This document shows positions 1 to 7,144 of a stretch of DNA of 16,945 nt, in pieces. Source of the stretch: Phycisphaerae bacterium (GTDB taxonomy: Bacteria; Planctomycetota; Phycisphaerae; UBA1845; Fen-1342); NCBI GenBank assembly GCA_016935035.1, contig JAFGRR010000165.1:1-16945 (forward strand), in the 5' to 3' direction. The notes under the pieces were generated by a model that saw only the letters and a program-made list of their open reading frames with translations, was not told the DNA's origin and searched no databases. The position numbers were made by a program, and so were the translations under genes. The number at the start of each line of letters is the position of its first letter. The first letter of the stretch is position 1.

Positions 1-117
1 GGCCTTAGGACGCTGGGTCTGAAGCTGAAGAAGTGGCGTGAGGAAGGCAGCCTGGACGAGAGTTTCGCGCGGCGGGCCACATCGATACCGCGCGCGATGG
101 CAGCCGCCATTGACTAG
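1..117 (+). CDS. C-terminal end of a probable sigma-54-dependent response regulator (NtrC family), partial
   Basis: Frame 1 is open from the left edge to a TAG stop at 115-117, giving 38 residues. It begins GLRTLGLKLKKWREEG, which resembles the recognition helix of the Fis-type helix-turn-helix that ends NtrC-family activators (pattern RTLxxKLKxW), followed by a short basic/alanine tail. Such activators (FlgR, FleR, FlbD-type) commonly sit beside flagellar genes and drive sigma-54 promoters. Just downstream, 142-157 has a sigma-54-like promoter, which supports the reading. Only the tail is visible, so the receiver and AAA+ domains cannot be checked; another Fis-type HTH protein is possible. 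Confidence 0.6.
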   Translation, partial: GLRTLGLKLKKWREEGSLDESFARRATSIPRAMAAAID

Positions 118-141
118 ACGTCGCCTGCTCCGCTGGCGGTG

Positions 142-157
142 TGGCACGCCAAGTGCA
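142..157 (+). promoter_or_regulatory. Candidate sigma-54 promoter of the flgB operon
   Basis: The bases TGGCACG-CCAA-GTGCA match the -24/-12 consensus TGGCACG-N4-TTGCW at all but one position (G for the first T of TTGC). The invariant GG (143-144) and GC (155-156) are exactly 12 bp apart. Transcription would start near 168, after the preceding gene has ended and just ahead of the GGAGGT ribosome site at 175-180 and the flgB ATG at 193. The site lies directly after a probable sigma-54 activator gene. Seen in sequence; function is inferred. Confidence 0.7.
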
Positions 158-174
158 TCGCCAACGGCGGCAAC

Positions 175-180
175 GGAGGT
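175..180 (+). promoter_or_regulatory. Ribosome binding site that supports the flgB start
   Basis: GGAGGT lies 12 bases before the ATG at 193. The upstream in-frame ATG at 139 has no such site and would lie upstream of the inferred transcription start, so 193 is preferred. The spacing is somewhat long; the in-frame GTG at 181 touches the site and is too close to use. Confidence 0.6.
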
Positions 181-192
181 GTGGTAACTCGC

Positions 193-630
193 ATGTGGAT
201 TGATCGCGTTCTGGCATCCAGGACTACTCGGGCCGTGGAACTGACCGCAGCGTTCACGGAAGAGCGGCAGCGCGTCCTGGCCGAGAATGTGGCCAACATC
301 GACACACCCGACTACCACGTCAAGAGGCTCGATCAGGCGGCGTTTCAGCAATCGCTCCTGGATGCGATCGAACAGTCGCGCGAGGATCGCATGCAGCGCG
401 TCCAATTGCGCGGCAACGCGCAATTCACGACCAAACCAAGCGGCCAGGTACTGGCGCGCCCGGACGTCTCGACCGCCCCGAATGTGCTTTTTCACGACGG
501 GACCAACACGCAGCTTGAATCCCTGATGTCCGACGTGAATGGCAACGTGATGTGGCACGAACTGGCACTGAACTTGCTGAAGCAGCGGTACGGAGCGTTG
601 TTAACCGCGATTAGAGGCAAATCAGGATGA
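193..630 (+). CDS. flgB: Flagellar proximal rod protein FlgB
   Basis: FlgB is a subunit of the proximal rod that crosses the periplasm and joins the MS ring to the rest of the axle; it leaves the cell through the flagellar export gate. The 145-residue product has the rod/hook N-terminal signature NVANIDTPDYHVKRLD (near residues 34-49, matching N-x-x-N-x-x-T-P-x-Y) and a C-terminal helix (MWHELALNLLKQRYGALLTAI) typical of FlgB. Length is normal for the family. I chose ATG 193 because GGAGGT precedes it and the protein then starts MWIDRVLASRT, as FlgB proteins do; the ATG at 139 adds 18 unconserved residues. The gene ends in ATGA, overlapping flgC by 4 bases, so the two are probably translationally coupled. 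Confidence 0.95.
   Translation: MWIDRVLASRTTRAVELTAAFTEERQRVLAENVANIDTPDYHVKRLDQAAFQQSLLDAIEQSREDRMQRVQLRGNAQFTTKPSGQVLARPDVSTAPNVLFHDGTNTQLESLMSDVNGNVMWHELALNLLKQRYGALLTAIRGKSG
563..578 (+). promoter_or_regulatory. Possible internal sigma-54 promoter inside flgB
   Basis: TGGCACT-GAAC-TTGCT matches the sigma-54 consensus at every position but the seventh, with GG (564-565) and GC (576-577) 12 bp apart. A start near 589 would give a leader of about 38 bases to flgC. However, these bases encode the conserved FlgB stretch ELALNLL, so the match could be a by-product of protein coding. Confidence 0.35.
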
Positions 631-1025
631 TTGACAGCCTGGACATCAGCAGCTCGGCGGTAGTCGCGCAACGCACGCGCCTTGACGTCATCGCCGGCAA
701 TATCGCCAACGCAGACGTCACCCGGCAGGCGGATGGACGGATCGAGCCGTACAAGCGGCGATTCGTCGAATTCATGACCGGTGACGGTCGAGGCGGCGCC
801 GGCGTGCACGTGTCCGGGGTCCAGGAGTCCCACACGGGCTTCAAGTCCCGCTATGACCCTGACCACCCGGACGCGAACGCCGAGGGGATCGTTCAATTTC
901 CGAACGTCAGTATCACGATGGAATACATCGACGCGATGGAGGCGACGCGGGCGTATGAGGCTAACCTGGCCATGCTCAACGTCACCAAGGGCATGCTGCG
1001 TGACACGATTCGCCTGTTTGCCTAG
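627..1025 (+). CDS. flgC: Flagellar proximal rod protein FlgC
   Basis: FlgC polymerises with FlgB and FlgF to form the proximal rod. The 132-residue product shows the rod-family N-terminal helix (LDVIAGNIANADVTR, near residues 19-33) and the C-terminal helix that packs against it (YIDAMEATRAYEANLAMLN, near 97-115), which is the diagnostic FlgC ending. The region between has the expected variable loop with a PYKRR motif. It starts at the ATG of the ATGA overlap with flgB and needs no separate ribosome site. It is followed 34 bp later by fliE, the usual flgB-flgC-fliE order. Confidence 0.96.
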   Translation: MIDSLDISSSAVVAQRTRLDVIAGNIANADVTRQADGRIEPYKRRFVEFMTGDGRGGAGVHVSGVQESHTGFKSRYDPDHPDANAEGIVQFPNVSITMEYIDAMEATRAYEANLAMLNVTKGMLRDTIRLFA

Positions 1026-1059
1026 TTCGTCATCCACGCGTCAGCGAGCATAAGCAGTC

Positions 1060-1365
1060 ATGGTTGACCCGATATCAAACCAGAGCTCACGACCGGTTGG
1101 ACCGGTCATGCCGGCGGGCCCGTCAAAGGCGGCCGCGCCGGCCGGTGCTGACTTCACCTCGGCGCTGCGCGAGCAGCTCGAGAAGGTCAGCGAGATGCAG
1201 GCCGAGGCCAACGCGGGCGTCGAACGCCTGCTGACCGGCGAGTCGGAGAATATCACGGAAGTCTTCTCCACGGCTCGCAAGGCGGAGGTGGCCTTTACCC
1301 TGCTGATGGAGATCCGCAACAAGCTCGTGGACGCCTACTCAGAGCTGCGCCAGGTGCGCGTCTGA
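1060..1365 (+). CDS. fliE: Flagellar hook-basal body protein FliE
   Basis: FliE is the small adaptor that anchors the rod to the MS ring and export gate. The 101-residue product has a disordered, proline- and alanine-rich N-terminus (about residues 1-30) and a helical C-terminal half with family motifs: FTSALREQLEKV, a conserved E-A-N-x-G-V-E region, TGESENITEVF and the ending RNKLVDAYSELRQVRV, close to the family pattern VRNKLVDAYQEIMRMQV. Length is typical. No strong ribosome site precedes the ATG, so it may rely on readthrough translation from flgC. Confidence 0.94.
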   Translation: MVDPISNQSSRPVGPVMPAGPSKAAAPAGADFTSALREQLEKVSEMQAEANAGVERLLTGESENITEVFSTARKAEVAFTLLMEIRNKLVDAYSELRQVRV

Positions 1366-1499
1366 CCACGGATGGTCGGATCGGTGAGGGCGTGATCTCA
1401 CGTGACGCGGATCGCGGCGCACACGTGTGCGGCCGCTGATAGCGGTGAACTAGAAGGAAGCAAGCTGGCGGTCGGCGGAGCCGATCGGGAGTTGCCAGA
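1366..1499 (+). other. fliE-fliF intergenic region with two CACGTG palindromes
   Basis: This 134-bp gap holds two palindromes with the same CACGTG core: TCACGTGA at 1398-1405 and the 14-base CGCACACGTGTGCG at 1418-1431, whose centres are 23 bp apart. With a single bulged base the second extends to an inverted repeat over 1414-1436. A GGGAG ribosome site at 1487-1491 serves fliF. I see no T-run after the repeats, so they do not look like an intrinsic terminator; they could be an operator or an mRNA structure. Confidence 0.4.
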
Positions 1500-3230
1500 A
1501 TGGAGTCGCTCAAGAAGGTCATTGCCCAGGTCGTGTCGCAGATGCGCGGCATGGGGCTCTCCCAGCGCTTGGTGTTGCTGCTGGGAGCGGTGCTCGTGGC
1601 CGGATCGGTCATCTGGATGGGACAATGGGCCGCCCAGCCGGAGATGGTCCCGCTATTGGCGCAGGACCTCGAAACCTCCGAGCTGGCTTCCGTGCAGACC
1701 GGACTCGAGACGCTCGGCGAGAAGTTCAGCGTCATCGGCTCACGCATCTTCGTGAGCGCCGGTGCCGATCGGCAGTCGATCCTCGCGCGCCTGCAACAGG
1801 ACAACAAGCTCCCCGCCGACACGAGCATAGGCTTTGCCGCCCTCGTGCAGGAATCCAACCCCTGGATCTCACAGGAAGAGAACCAGCGGCGCTGGACCGT
1901 CGCGCTTCAATCCGAACTCGTCCGCGTGCTTGAGACGTTCGATGGTGTTAAGAGCGCCAGCGTCTTCCTGAACATCAACTCAAAACGCACGCTTGTCAGC
2001 CGCAATCCCGTGGCCAGCACCGCCAGCGTCACACTGACGATGGAAGGCGGTGAAGCGGTATCGCGGCAGTTGGCAATGTCGGTGGCCCGCATGGTAGCCG
2101 GCGCGATCAGCGGCCTGAAGCCCGCCGATGTGGCCGTGGTTGACAGTGCCGGTCGCCGGCCGTGGGTTCCGGAGGAGGAGGCGGATGGCAGCGCTTCGCA
2201 ACTTTACCGCGATCAGTTGCAGCGCGAACGCACCATCGCTACACAAATTCGCGCCCAATTGCCGGACCCGAACGCACGCGTGGCCGTGCGTGTCGGCCTG
2301 AACCACACCGCACGCCGAATGACCTCGGACGAGCCCGTCGAGGGTGTGGCCACCGAGATCGAGACGACCAGCGATACGGTCACCAGTGGCTATGCCGCGC
2401 AGGAACCAGGCGTGCGGCCGAACACGGGCACGGGCATGGTCGGCGGCGGCGCGATGAACCAAAACTCCGAACAGGAGACCAGTCGCACCAAGCTGGTGCC
2501 GGGACGCATCACGAAAGAGGAATCGACGCCCAGCGGCGACATCGAGGAGATCTTCGCCTCCATCTATCTCTCCGACCTGTACCTGACCACGATATACCGC
2601 AAGGCCAATCCCGAGGCCGCCGAGCCGACTCCCGAGCAACTGGGCGAGATCTTCGACCAACAGGAGCCGCGCGTTCGCCGGCAGGTCCGCATGCTCGTGA
2701 CCGGCCAGGGCGAGAACGTCGAGGACGAGAACATCGCCGTCGACTGGTACTACCAGGTGCCCGACATGGTGCCGGTGGTCGCCGCCGGCGCGTTGGACGA
2801 GGCCGTGGGCTGGGCCAAGCGTTACGGTCCGCAATCTGGGCTGGCGCTGCTGGCGCTGGCTTCACTCGGCCTGATGCTGCGCATGGCGCGGCGTGGTGAC
2901 GTAGGCGCGGGCGAGTCGTTTGGGCTCGAGATCGGCCTGCCGCAGGATGCCATCGAAGCGGCTCAGCGGGCGGCGGACGACGTGCAGAATGTCGCCGAAT
3001 CGGTCTCGCGCCGCCCGCCGGGGCAAAAGGGAGGCGGGACCGGTCCGATGTCCTCGGCACTTGCCGGCGCGCCGCAGTCCGAGGCCGGCGAGGGCCTGCT
3101 CGTCGCCAAGGAAGTCGACGAATCTACGGTTCAGACGCAGAAGATGGTCGAACACGTCGCGAAGTTCGTCGAGAAGGACGCGGAGACCGTCGCAAACCTG
3201 ATCGAACGCTGGGTCCGATCCGACGATTAA
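1500..3230 (+). CDS. fliF: Flagellar MS-ring protein FliF
   Basis: FliF forms the membrane-supramembrane ring on which the rotor and export gate are built. The 576-residue product has an N-terminal membrane helix (about 22-42, RLVLLLGAVLVAGSVIW), a large periplasmic part with ring-building motifs (about 45-435), a second membrane helix (about 443-463, SGLALLALASLGLMLRMA) and a cytoplasmic tail. The last ~35 residues (VEHVAKFVEKDAETVANLIERW and beyond) match the FliG-binding helix. Length is usual. The ATG is preceded by GGGAG with suitable spacing. fliG follows after only 22 bp, as expected for partners that bind directly. Confidence 0.97.
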   Translation: MESLKKVIAQVVSQMRGMGLSQRLVLLLGAVLVAGSVIWMGQWAAQPEMVPLLAQDLETSELASVQTGLETLGEKFSVIGSRIFVSAGADRQSILARLQQDNKLPADTSIGFAALVQESNPWISQEENQRRWTVALQSELVRVLETFDGVKSASVFLNINSKRTLVSRNPVASTASVTLTMEGGEAVSRQLAMSVARMVAGAISGLKPADVAVVDSAGRRPWVPEEEADGSASQLYRDQLQRERTIATQIRAQLPDPNARVAVRVGLNHTARRMTSDEPVEGVATEIETTSDTVTSGYAAQEPGVRPNTGTGMVGGGAMNQNSEQETSRTKLVPGRITKEESTPSGDIEEIFASIYLSDLYLTTIYRKANPEAAEPTPEQLGEIFDQQEPRVRRQVRMLVTGQGENVEDENIAVDWYYQVPDMVPVVAAGALDEAVGWAKRYGPQSGLALLALASLGLMLRMARRGDVGAGESFGLEIGLPQDAIEAAQRAADDVQNVAESVSRRPPGQKGGGTGPMSSALAGAPQSEAGEGLLVAKEVDESTVQTQKMVEHVAKFVEKDAETVANLIERWVRSDD

Positions 3231-3252
3231 GCCAAACCGAGCCGGAGCTCTC

Positions 3253-4293
3253 ATGGGACAGATGTCCAAGGGAAACCAAATCAGCAGCATGGACGATCTG
3301 TCGTCGGTCCAGAAGGCCGCCGTCATGCTGTTGGCCCTCAATCAGGACGTCTCGGCGCGCGTCATGAAGATGCTCCCGCACGAACTCATCGAGGATCTGT
3401 CGCGTGAGATCGTCACCCTTGAGGGTGTCGCGGGCAGTGTGCGTCAGAAGGTCGTCGCGGAGTTTTACAACATGCTGCTCGCCCGCGGCTACGCCGACGC
3501 CGGCGGAATGGCGTGGGCCCGGGCGCTTTTGCAGAAGTCGCTCCCGTCCGACGAAGCCCGCCGCATCATTTCCGCGATCGAGCATCAGGTGTACGCTCAG
3601 CCGTTCGTCTTCCTGCAGAAGACGGAGAAAGAGAATCTGCTGACGTTCTTGCAGGAAGAGCATCCGCAGACGATTGCGCTGATCCTGTCGCACGTCCCGG
3701 CGAGTCTGGCGAGCGAGATTCTGGTCGGACTCGAAACAGAGCGTCAGATCGACGTGGTGACGCGGATCGCGAACATGGACCAGACGAGTCCGGACGTTAT
3801 CAAGGAAGTCGAGGCCGGTTTGGAGAAGCGTCTCGCCGGTCTGGTCTCGGAGCGTTTCGAGCGTGTCGGTGGCATCCCGTCGGTCGCGGAGATCCTGAAT
3901 CTGGCGGGTCGCGCGTCGGAAAAGGCGATCCTGGAGGGTCTCGAAAAGGACGATCCGGAACTCGTCGAGGAAATTCGCCGCCTGATGTTCGTCTTCGAAG
4001 ACGTGATCCACGTAAACGACAAGGGCATCCAGGCGGTCCTGAAGGAAGTCGCGAACGAGGAGTTGGCCGTAGCCCTCAAGATGGCCAGCGACGCGTTGAA
4101 GACGAAGATCTTCGCGAACATGTCGGAGCGTGCGGCGCAGCTAATCAAGGAAGAGATGGAGTTCATGGGACCGGTCCGAGTCAGCGACGTGGAGTCGGCG
4201 CAGCAGAAGATCGTCGACATCGTCCGCCGTCTCGAGGACGCCGGCGAGGTCATCATCAGCGGCAAGGGTTCCGACAAGGACATGGTCGTCTAG
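3253..4293 (+). CDS. fliG: Flagellar motor switch protein FliG
   Basis: FliG sits on the cytoplasmic face of the MS ring; its C-terminal domain interacts with the MotA stator to produce torque and its middle domain binds the switch protein. The 346-residue product shows all three domains: FliF-binding N-terminus (about 15-100, KAAVMLLALNQDVSARVMK), middle domain with the EHPQ motif (136-139) and C-terminal torque domain with MFVFEDV (245-251), the following charged helix NDKGIQAVLKEV and GPVRVSDVE (from residue 306). GGAG at 3244-3247 fits the ATG. All key regions are present and intact. In other bacteria the EHPQ region contacts FliM, yet no fliM is found in this window. Confidence 0.97.
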   Translation: MGQMSKGNQISSMDDLSSVQKAAVMLLALNQDVSARVMKMLPHELIEDLSREIVTLEGVAGSVRQKVVAEFYNMLLARGYADAGGMAWARALLQKSLPSDEARRIISAIEHQVYAQPFVFLQKTEKENLLTFLQEEHPQTIALILSHVPASLASEILVGLETERQIDVVTRIANMDQTSPDVIKEVEAGLEKRLAGLVSERFERVGGIPSVAEILNLAGRASEKAILEGLEKDDPELVEEIRRLMFVFEDVIHVNDKGIQAVLKEVANEELAVALKMASDALKTKIFANMSERAAQLIKEEMEFMGPVRVSDVESAQQKIVDIVRRLEDAGEVIISGKGSDKDMVV

Positions 4294-4446
4294 CACGATG
4301 CGGCGCGCGACTACCAGTCGGATCTGGGCGGCGCGAACGCCGCGCCCACGGGCATGGCTGGCCGCGACCATCGATTTGCCCAATGTTGTTCGAGGAATCC
4401 GTGAGCGTAGCGGAGCCGCACGGATGCGGCGGGCAGGGAGGCCGTT
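4294..4446 (+). other. fliG-fliH intergenic region with two inverted repeats
   Basis: This 153-bp gap contains no convincing gene. It has a GC-rich hairpin at 4326-4346 (six uninterrupted base pairs around a CGAA loop, then two more after one bulged G) and a second inverted repeat, ATCCGTG (4397-4403) with CACGGAT (4419-4425) around a 15-base loop. Neither is followed by a T-run, so neither looks like a classic intrinsic terminator. They could stabilise or process the mRNA. GGGAGG at 4436-4441 is the ribosome site for fliH. Confidence 0.45.
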
Positions 4447-5163
4447 GTGGCCGGTGTGATCAAACGCGAACGCTATACGACGGGTAGCGCGTTTTCTTTT
4501 CGCGACCTGGAAGCCGACGCGGAATGCATCATCACGAAAGCCCGCGCCGACGCCGACGAAATCCTGCGCGTCGCGCGTGAGAACGCCAAGGCCGAGATCG
4601 TCCGCCAAGCCAAACAGGAGATGGCCGAGGGGCGTGCCGCCGGGCGGGCCGCCGGCCTGACCGAGATCAAACGCGAAGCCCAGGAGCGCATTCTGGGCGA
4701 GACCCGTGCCGAGGTGACGGCGGCGGTCCAATCGCTTGTCGCCGGCTTGCAGGAATTCGAGCAATGCAAACGCCGACTGCTAGCCCAGGCGGAAATCGGG
4801 CTGGTGGACCTGGCAATGGCGATCGCGCGGCGTGTCTGTAAGTCACTCGGCGAGGCCAGCAACGATGTCGCCGTGGCCAACGCCCGGCACCTGCTCGAAA
4901 CCGTCGGGCCACAGTCCGACCTCGAACTGCACGTACACCCCGATGAACACGGGGCGCTCACGAAGTGGGCGGCGGAATTTGTCGCGGCCTGTGACGAACT
5001 GGAGCACGTCAGCGTTGTCGCCGACGCCAGCGTCGCGCGTGGCGGATGCGTGTTGCGCGGCCGCCAGGTCGTCATCGACGCCACGCTTGACACGCAGTTG
5101 GATCGCATCGCCGCAACCATCTGTTCTCATGAGACATCCGACACCGCGGAGGCCGAACGTTGA
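4447..5163 (+). CDS. fliH: Flagellar export ATPase regulator FliH
   Basis: FliH binds the ATPase FliI, docks it at the C-ring and restrains its activity; it resembles the peripheral stalk of V/F-type ATPases. The 238-residue product has a helical N-terminal half with a glycine-repeat stretch (EGRAAGRAAGLTE, near residues 60-72) like the GxxxG segments of FliH, then the conserved C-terminal FliH/SctL domain (IGLVDLAMAIARRVC, later LHVHPDE and the GGCVLRGRQVVIDATLDTQL motif). The GTG at 4447 has GGGAGG five bases upstream. The stop codon overlaps the start of fliI by one base (TGATG), pointing to coupled translation of partners. Confidence 0.93.
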   Translation: MAGVIKRERYTTGSAFSFRDLEADAECIITKARADADEILRVARENAKAEIVRQAKQEMAEGRAAGRAAGLTEIKREAQERILGETRAEVTAAVQSLVAGLQEFEQCKRRLLAQAEIGLVDLAMAIARRVCKSLGEASNDVAVANARHLLETVGPQSDLELHVHPDEHGALTKWAAEFVAACDELEHVSVVADASVARGGCVLRGRQVVIDATLDTQLDRIAATICSHETSDTAEAER

Positions 5164-6596
5164 TGAGCACGGCGTCCACCGACAAGCCGGATGTCCCCAG
5201 CGGGGGCTTGACGGTATTCGATGCCGTCGCGGACGAAGTGTCCGGGCTCATCAGCGAGGAAATCAGCGGCGAGGTTACCTCGGTACGCGGCATGACGATT
5301 GGCGCGGGTGGTCTGCCCGTGCCGGTTGGCGCGCGGTGCGAGATTCAGACACGACGTAGTGGTCGAATCGGGGCGGAGGCGGTCGGGTTGCGTGCCGACG
5401 AGACACTGCTGTCAGTTTTCGACGAGACGGTTGGCATTGCGCCGGGCGATCGCGTGTGGTGTCGTAGTGGAGCACCGCGTGTACCGGTTGGCTTCGACCT
5501 GCTGGGGCGCGTGATCGACGGCCAGGGCCAGCCCCTGGACGGCAACCAATCTCCGCTGCTCACGGCCCGTTATCCGCTGTTTCAGGACGCGCCGGCGGCA
5601 ATGACGCGGCGGGCCATTGACCAGCCGCTCGGACTGGGAGTCCGCGCGCTCGACGGCATGCTGACGGCTGGCCTCGGGCAGCGGCTCGGCATCTTCGCCG
5701 GCACCGGCGTGGGCAAGAGCGTTCTGATGGGCATGATCTGCCGCAACACGCAGGCCGACGTGAACGTCATCGCCCTAATCGGTGAGCGCGGCCGCGAGGT
5801 CGGCAACTTCATCCGCAACGACCTCGGCCCCGAGGGATTGGCACGCAGCGTGGTCGTGGTCTGCACGTCGGATATCGCGCCGGCAGTACGTGTGCGAGCG
5901 TGTCTGCACGCCACCGCCATTGCCGAGTTCTTCCGCGACCAGGGCCTGAACGTCCTGCTCATGATGGACTCGTTGACGCGTTTCGCGATGGCGCAGCGTC
6001 AGATCGGGCTGGCCGCCGGCGAGCCGCCGACCGCCAAGGGCTATCCGCCCAGCGTCTTCGCGATGCTGCCGCGCGTGCTCGAACGTGCCGGGCGAACGCG
6101 GCGCGGCAGCATCACCGGCATTTACACCGTGCTGGTCGAGGGTGATGACATCGACGAGCCACTGGCCGACGCGGCGCGCGGAATTCTCGACGGCCACATC
6201 TGGCTCGCGCGCGACATGGCCAATCGCGGACAGTACCCGGCCATCGACGTGCTCGGCAGCATCAGCCGTGTCGCCGAGGACGTCACCGACAAAGACCAGC
6301 GCACCGCGACCCTGGAAGTGCGGCGTGTATTGGCGGTGTGGCACGAGATCGAAGACCTGGTGAGCATCGGGGCCTATGTGCCCGGCGCAAATGTCGAGTA
6401 CGACGTCGCGGTTCAGATGCGTGAGCTGATTAACAAGTATTTGCAGCAGGATCGCACCGAGGGTTTCAGCTTCGCTGAAAGCCGGGAGCAGTTGATCGCC
6501 CTGGGCGATGCGATCGCGCGCACACGGCAGGCGATCCAGGGTGAGACGGCCCGGGGCAAGCCGCGGGCGAACGGCACCGCACCGCGCGGACGGTGA
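5163..6596 (+). CDS. fliI: Flagellum-specific ATP synthase FliI (export ATPase)
   Basis: FliI is the hexameric ATPase of the flagellar type III export apparatus, energising unfolding and entry of rod, hook and filament subunits. The 477-residue product has an N-terminal beta-barrel region (about 25-100), the P-loop GTGVGKS (about 180-186), the GERGREV segment (207-213) with the catalytic glutamate position at 208, Walker B with DSLTR (269-273) and the C-terminal helical domain. Length is slightly above the usual ~440, mainly from a short N-terminal extension. I prefer ATG 5163, overlapping the fliH stop by one base, over the adjacent TTG at 5160. Confidence 0.97.
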   Translation: MSTASTDKPDVPSGGLTVFDAVADEVSGLISEEISGEVTSVRGMTIGAGGLPVPVGARCEIQTRRSGRIGAEAVGLRADETLLSVFDETVGIAPGDRVWCRSGAPRVPVGFDLLGRVIDGQGQPLDGNQSPLLTARYPLFQDAPAAMTRRAIDQPLGLGVRALDGMLTAGLGQRLGIFAGTGVGKSVLMGMICRNTQADVNVIALIGERGREVGNFIRNDLGPEGLARSVVVVCTSDIAPAVRVRACLHATAIAEFFRDQGLNVLLMMDSLTRFAMAQRQIGLAAGEPPTAKGYPPSVFAMLPRVLERAGRTRRGSITGIYTVLVEGDDIDEPLADAARGILDGHIWLARDMANRGQYPAIDVLGSISRVAEDVTDKDQRTATLEVRRVLAVWHEIEDLVSIGAYVPGANVEYDVAVQMRELINKYLQQDRTEGFSFAESREQLIALGDAIARTRQAIQGETARGKPRANGTAPRGR

Positions 6597-6622
6597 GTGG
6601 TTTGATCGTGGAGTGAGCAACA

Positions 6623-7075
6623 GTGGCGAAGCGTTTCGTCTTTCGTCTGGATACCGTGCAACGCGTGCGCGAGCTGCACGAGCGCGAGGCGCGGCGCAAT
6701 CTCGCCGCCAAACAGGCGGAGATTGCGCTGCTTGATCGCCAGAACCGTGACACCGCTCGTGAAATCTCAACGCAGCAGGCCGCCATGCTGGCGTCACAGA
6801 AGGACGCCCGGCTGGACCTGTCCGGGTTGGCGCGCGGCCGCTCGTGGATCGCGCATTTGCGGACGACCATCCTGCAACGCGAGGCCCAGAAGGCCAGCCT
6901 TATGCAGGAACTCCAGCAATTACAGGACGTGTGGCAAGCCGCACGCAAGGAGGTTCGCGTGCTTGAGAAGCTGCGTGAGCGCCGCTGGGAAGCCTGGAAG
7001 CGCGCCCAGCGGAAATACGAACAGGCGGCCACCGACGAAGTGGCACGGCGGTTGCACGCGACACAAACGGAGTAG
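6623..7075 (+). CDS. fliJ: Flagellar export protein FliJ
   Basis: FliJ is a coiled-coil stalk protein that fits into the FliI hexamer and contacts FlhA, coupling ATPase action to the export gate. The 150-residue product is almost all charged heptad-rich helix: FVFRLDTVQRVRELHEREA at the start matches the family pattern F-x-F-x-L-x-x-V-L-x-x-R-x-x-x-E, and there are no transmembrane segments. It starts with GTG at 6623 behind GGAG (6610-6613). Family sequences are poorly conserved, so position directly after fliI is an important part of the call. Its last codons overlap a perfect sigma-54 consensus. Confidence 0.88.
   Translation: MAKRFVFRLDTVQRVRELHEREARRNLAAKQAEIALLDRQNRDTAREISTQQAAMLASQKDARLDLSGLARGRSWIAHLRTTILQREAQKASLMQELQQLQDVWQAARKEVRVLEKLRERRWEAWKRAQRKYEQAATDEVARRLHATQTE
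7041..7056 (+). promoter_or_regulatory. Candidate sigma-54 promoter for the motE-like/fliK/flgD/flgE section
   Basis: TGGCACG-GCGG-TTGCA fits the sigma-54 consensus TGGCACG-N4-TTGCW at every defined base, with GG (7042-7043) and GC (7054-7055) 12 bp apart. It lies in the poorly conserved last codons of fliJ, so protein constraint is a weak explanation. A start near 7067 would give a leader of about 78 bases to the next gene at 7145, with a hairpin (7088-7105) in that leader. Hook genes are commonly sigma-54 dependent in several phyla, which fits the genes downstream. Confidence 0.65.
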
Positions 7076-7087
7076 CCTCGCGCGCCG

Positions 7088-7105
7088 GCGTGAGTCTCCT
7101 CACGC
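7088..7105 (+). other. Hairpin in the leader of the motE-like gene
   Basis: GCGTGAG and CTCACGC form a perfect 7-bp stem with a TCTC loop in the 69-bp gap after fliJ. No T-run follows, so a terminator is unlikely; it may be an mRNA structure between the two transcription sections. Confidence 0.4.
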
Positions 7106-7144
7106 GCGACGTACTCGCGCGAATGTGACACGAGGTGTCTGACG

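Noticed and set aside
139..192. Upstream in-frame ATG start for flgB at 139
   Set aside because: No ribosome site before it, it lies upstream of the inferred transcription start, and it adds residues not seen in FlgB proteins. ATG 193 after GGAGGT is better.
1980..2834. 284-codon open frame on the - strand within fliF
   Set aside because: Antisense shadow of the FliF periplasmic region, biased composition, no recognisable domain.
3513..4487. 324-codon open frame on the + strand in another frame of fliG, reading through the fliG-fliH gap
   Set aside because: Its product is Gly/Arg/Asp-rich low complexity, with no motif; FliG in the correct frame explains the sequence, so a dual-coded gene is not supported.
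5775..6797. 340-codon open frame on the - strand across fliI and fliJ
   Set aside because: Antisense shadow of FliI, Arg-rich, no family motif.
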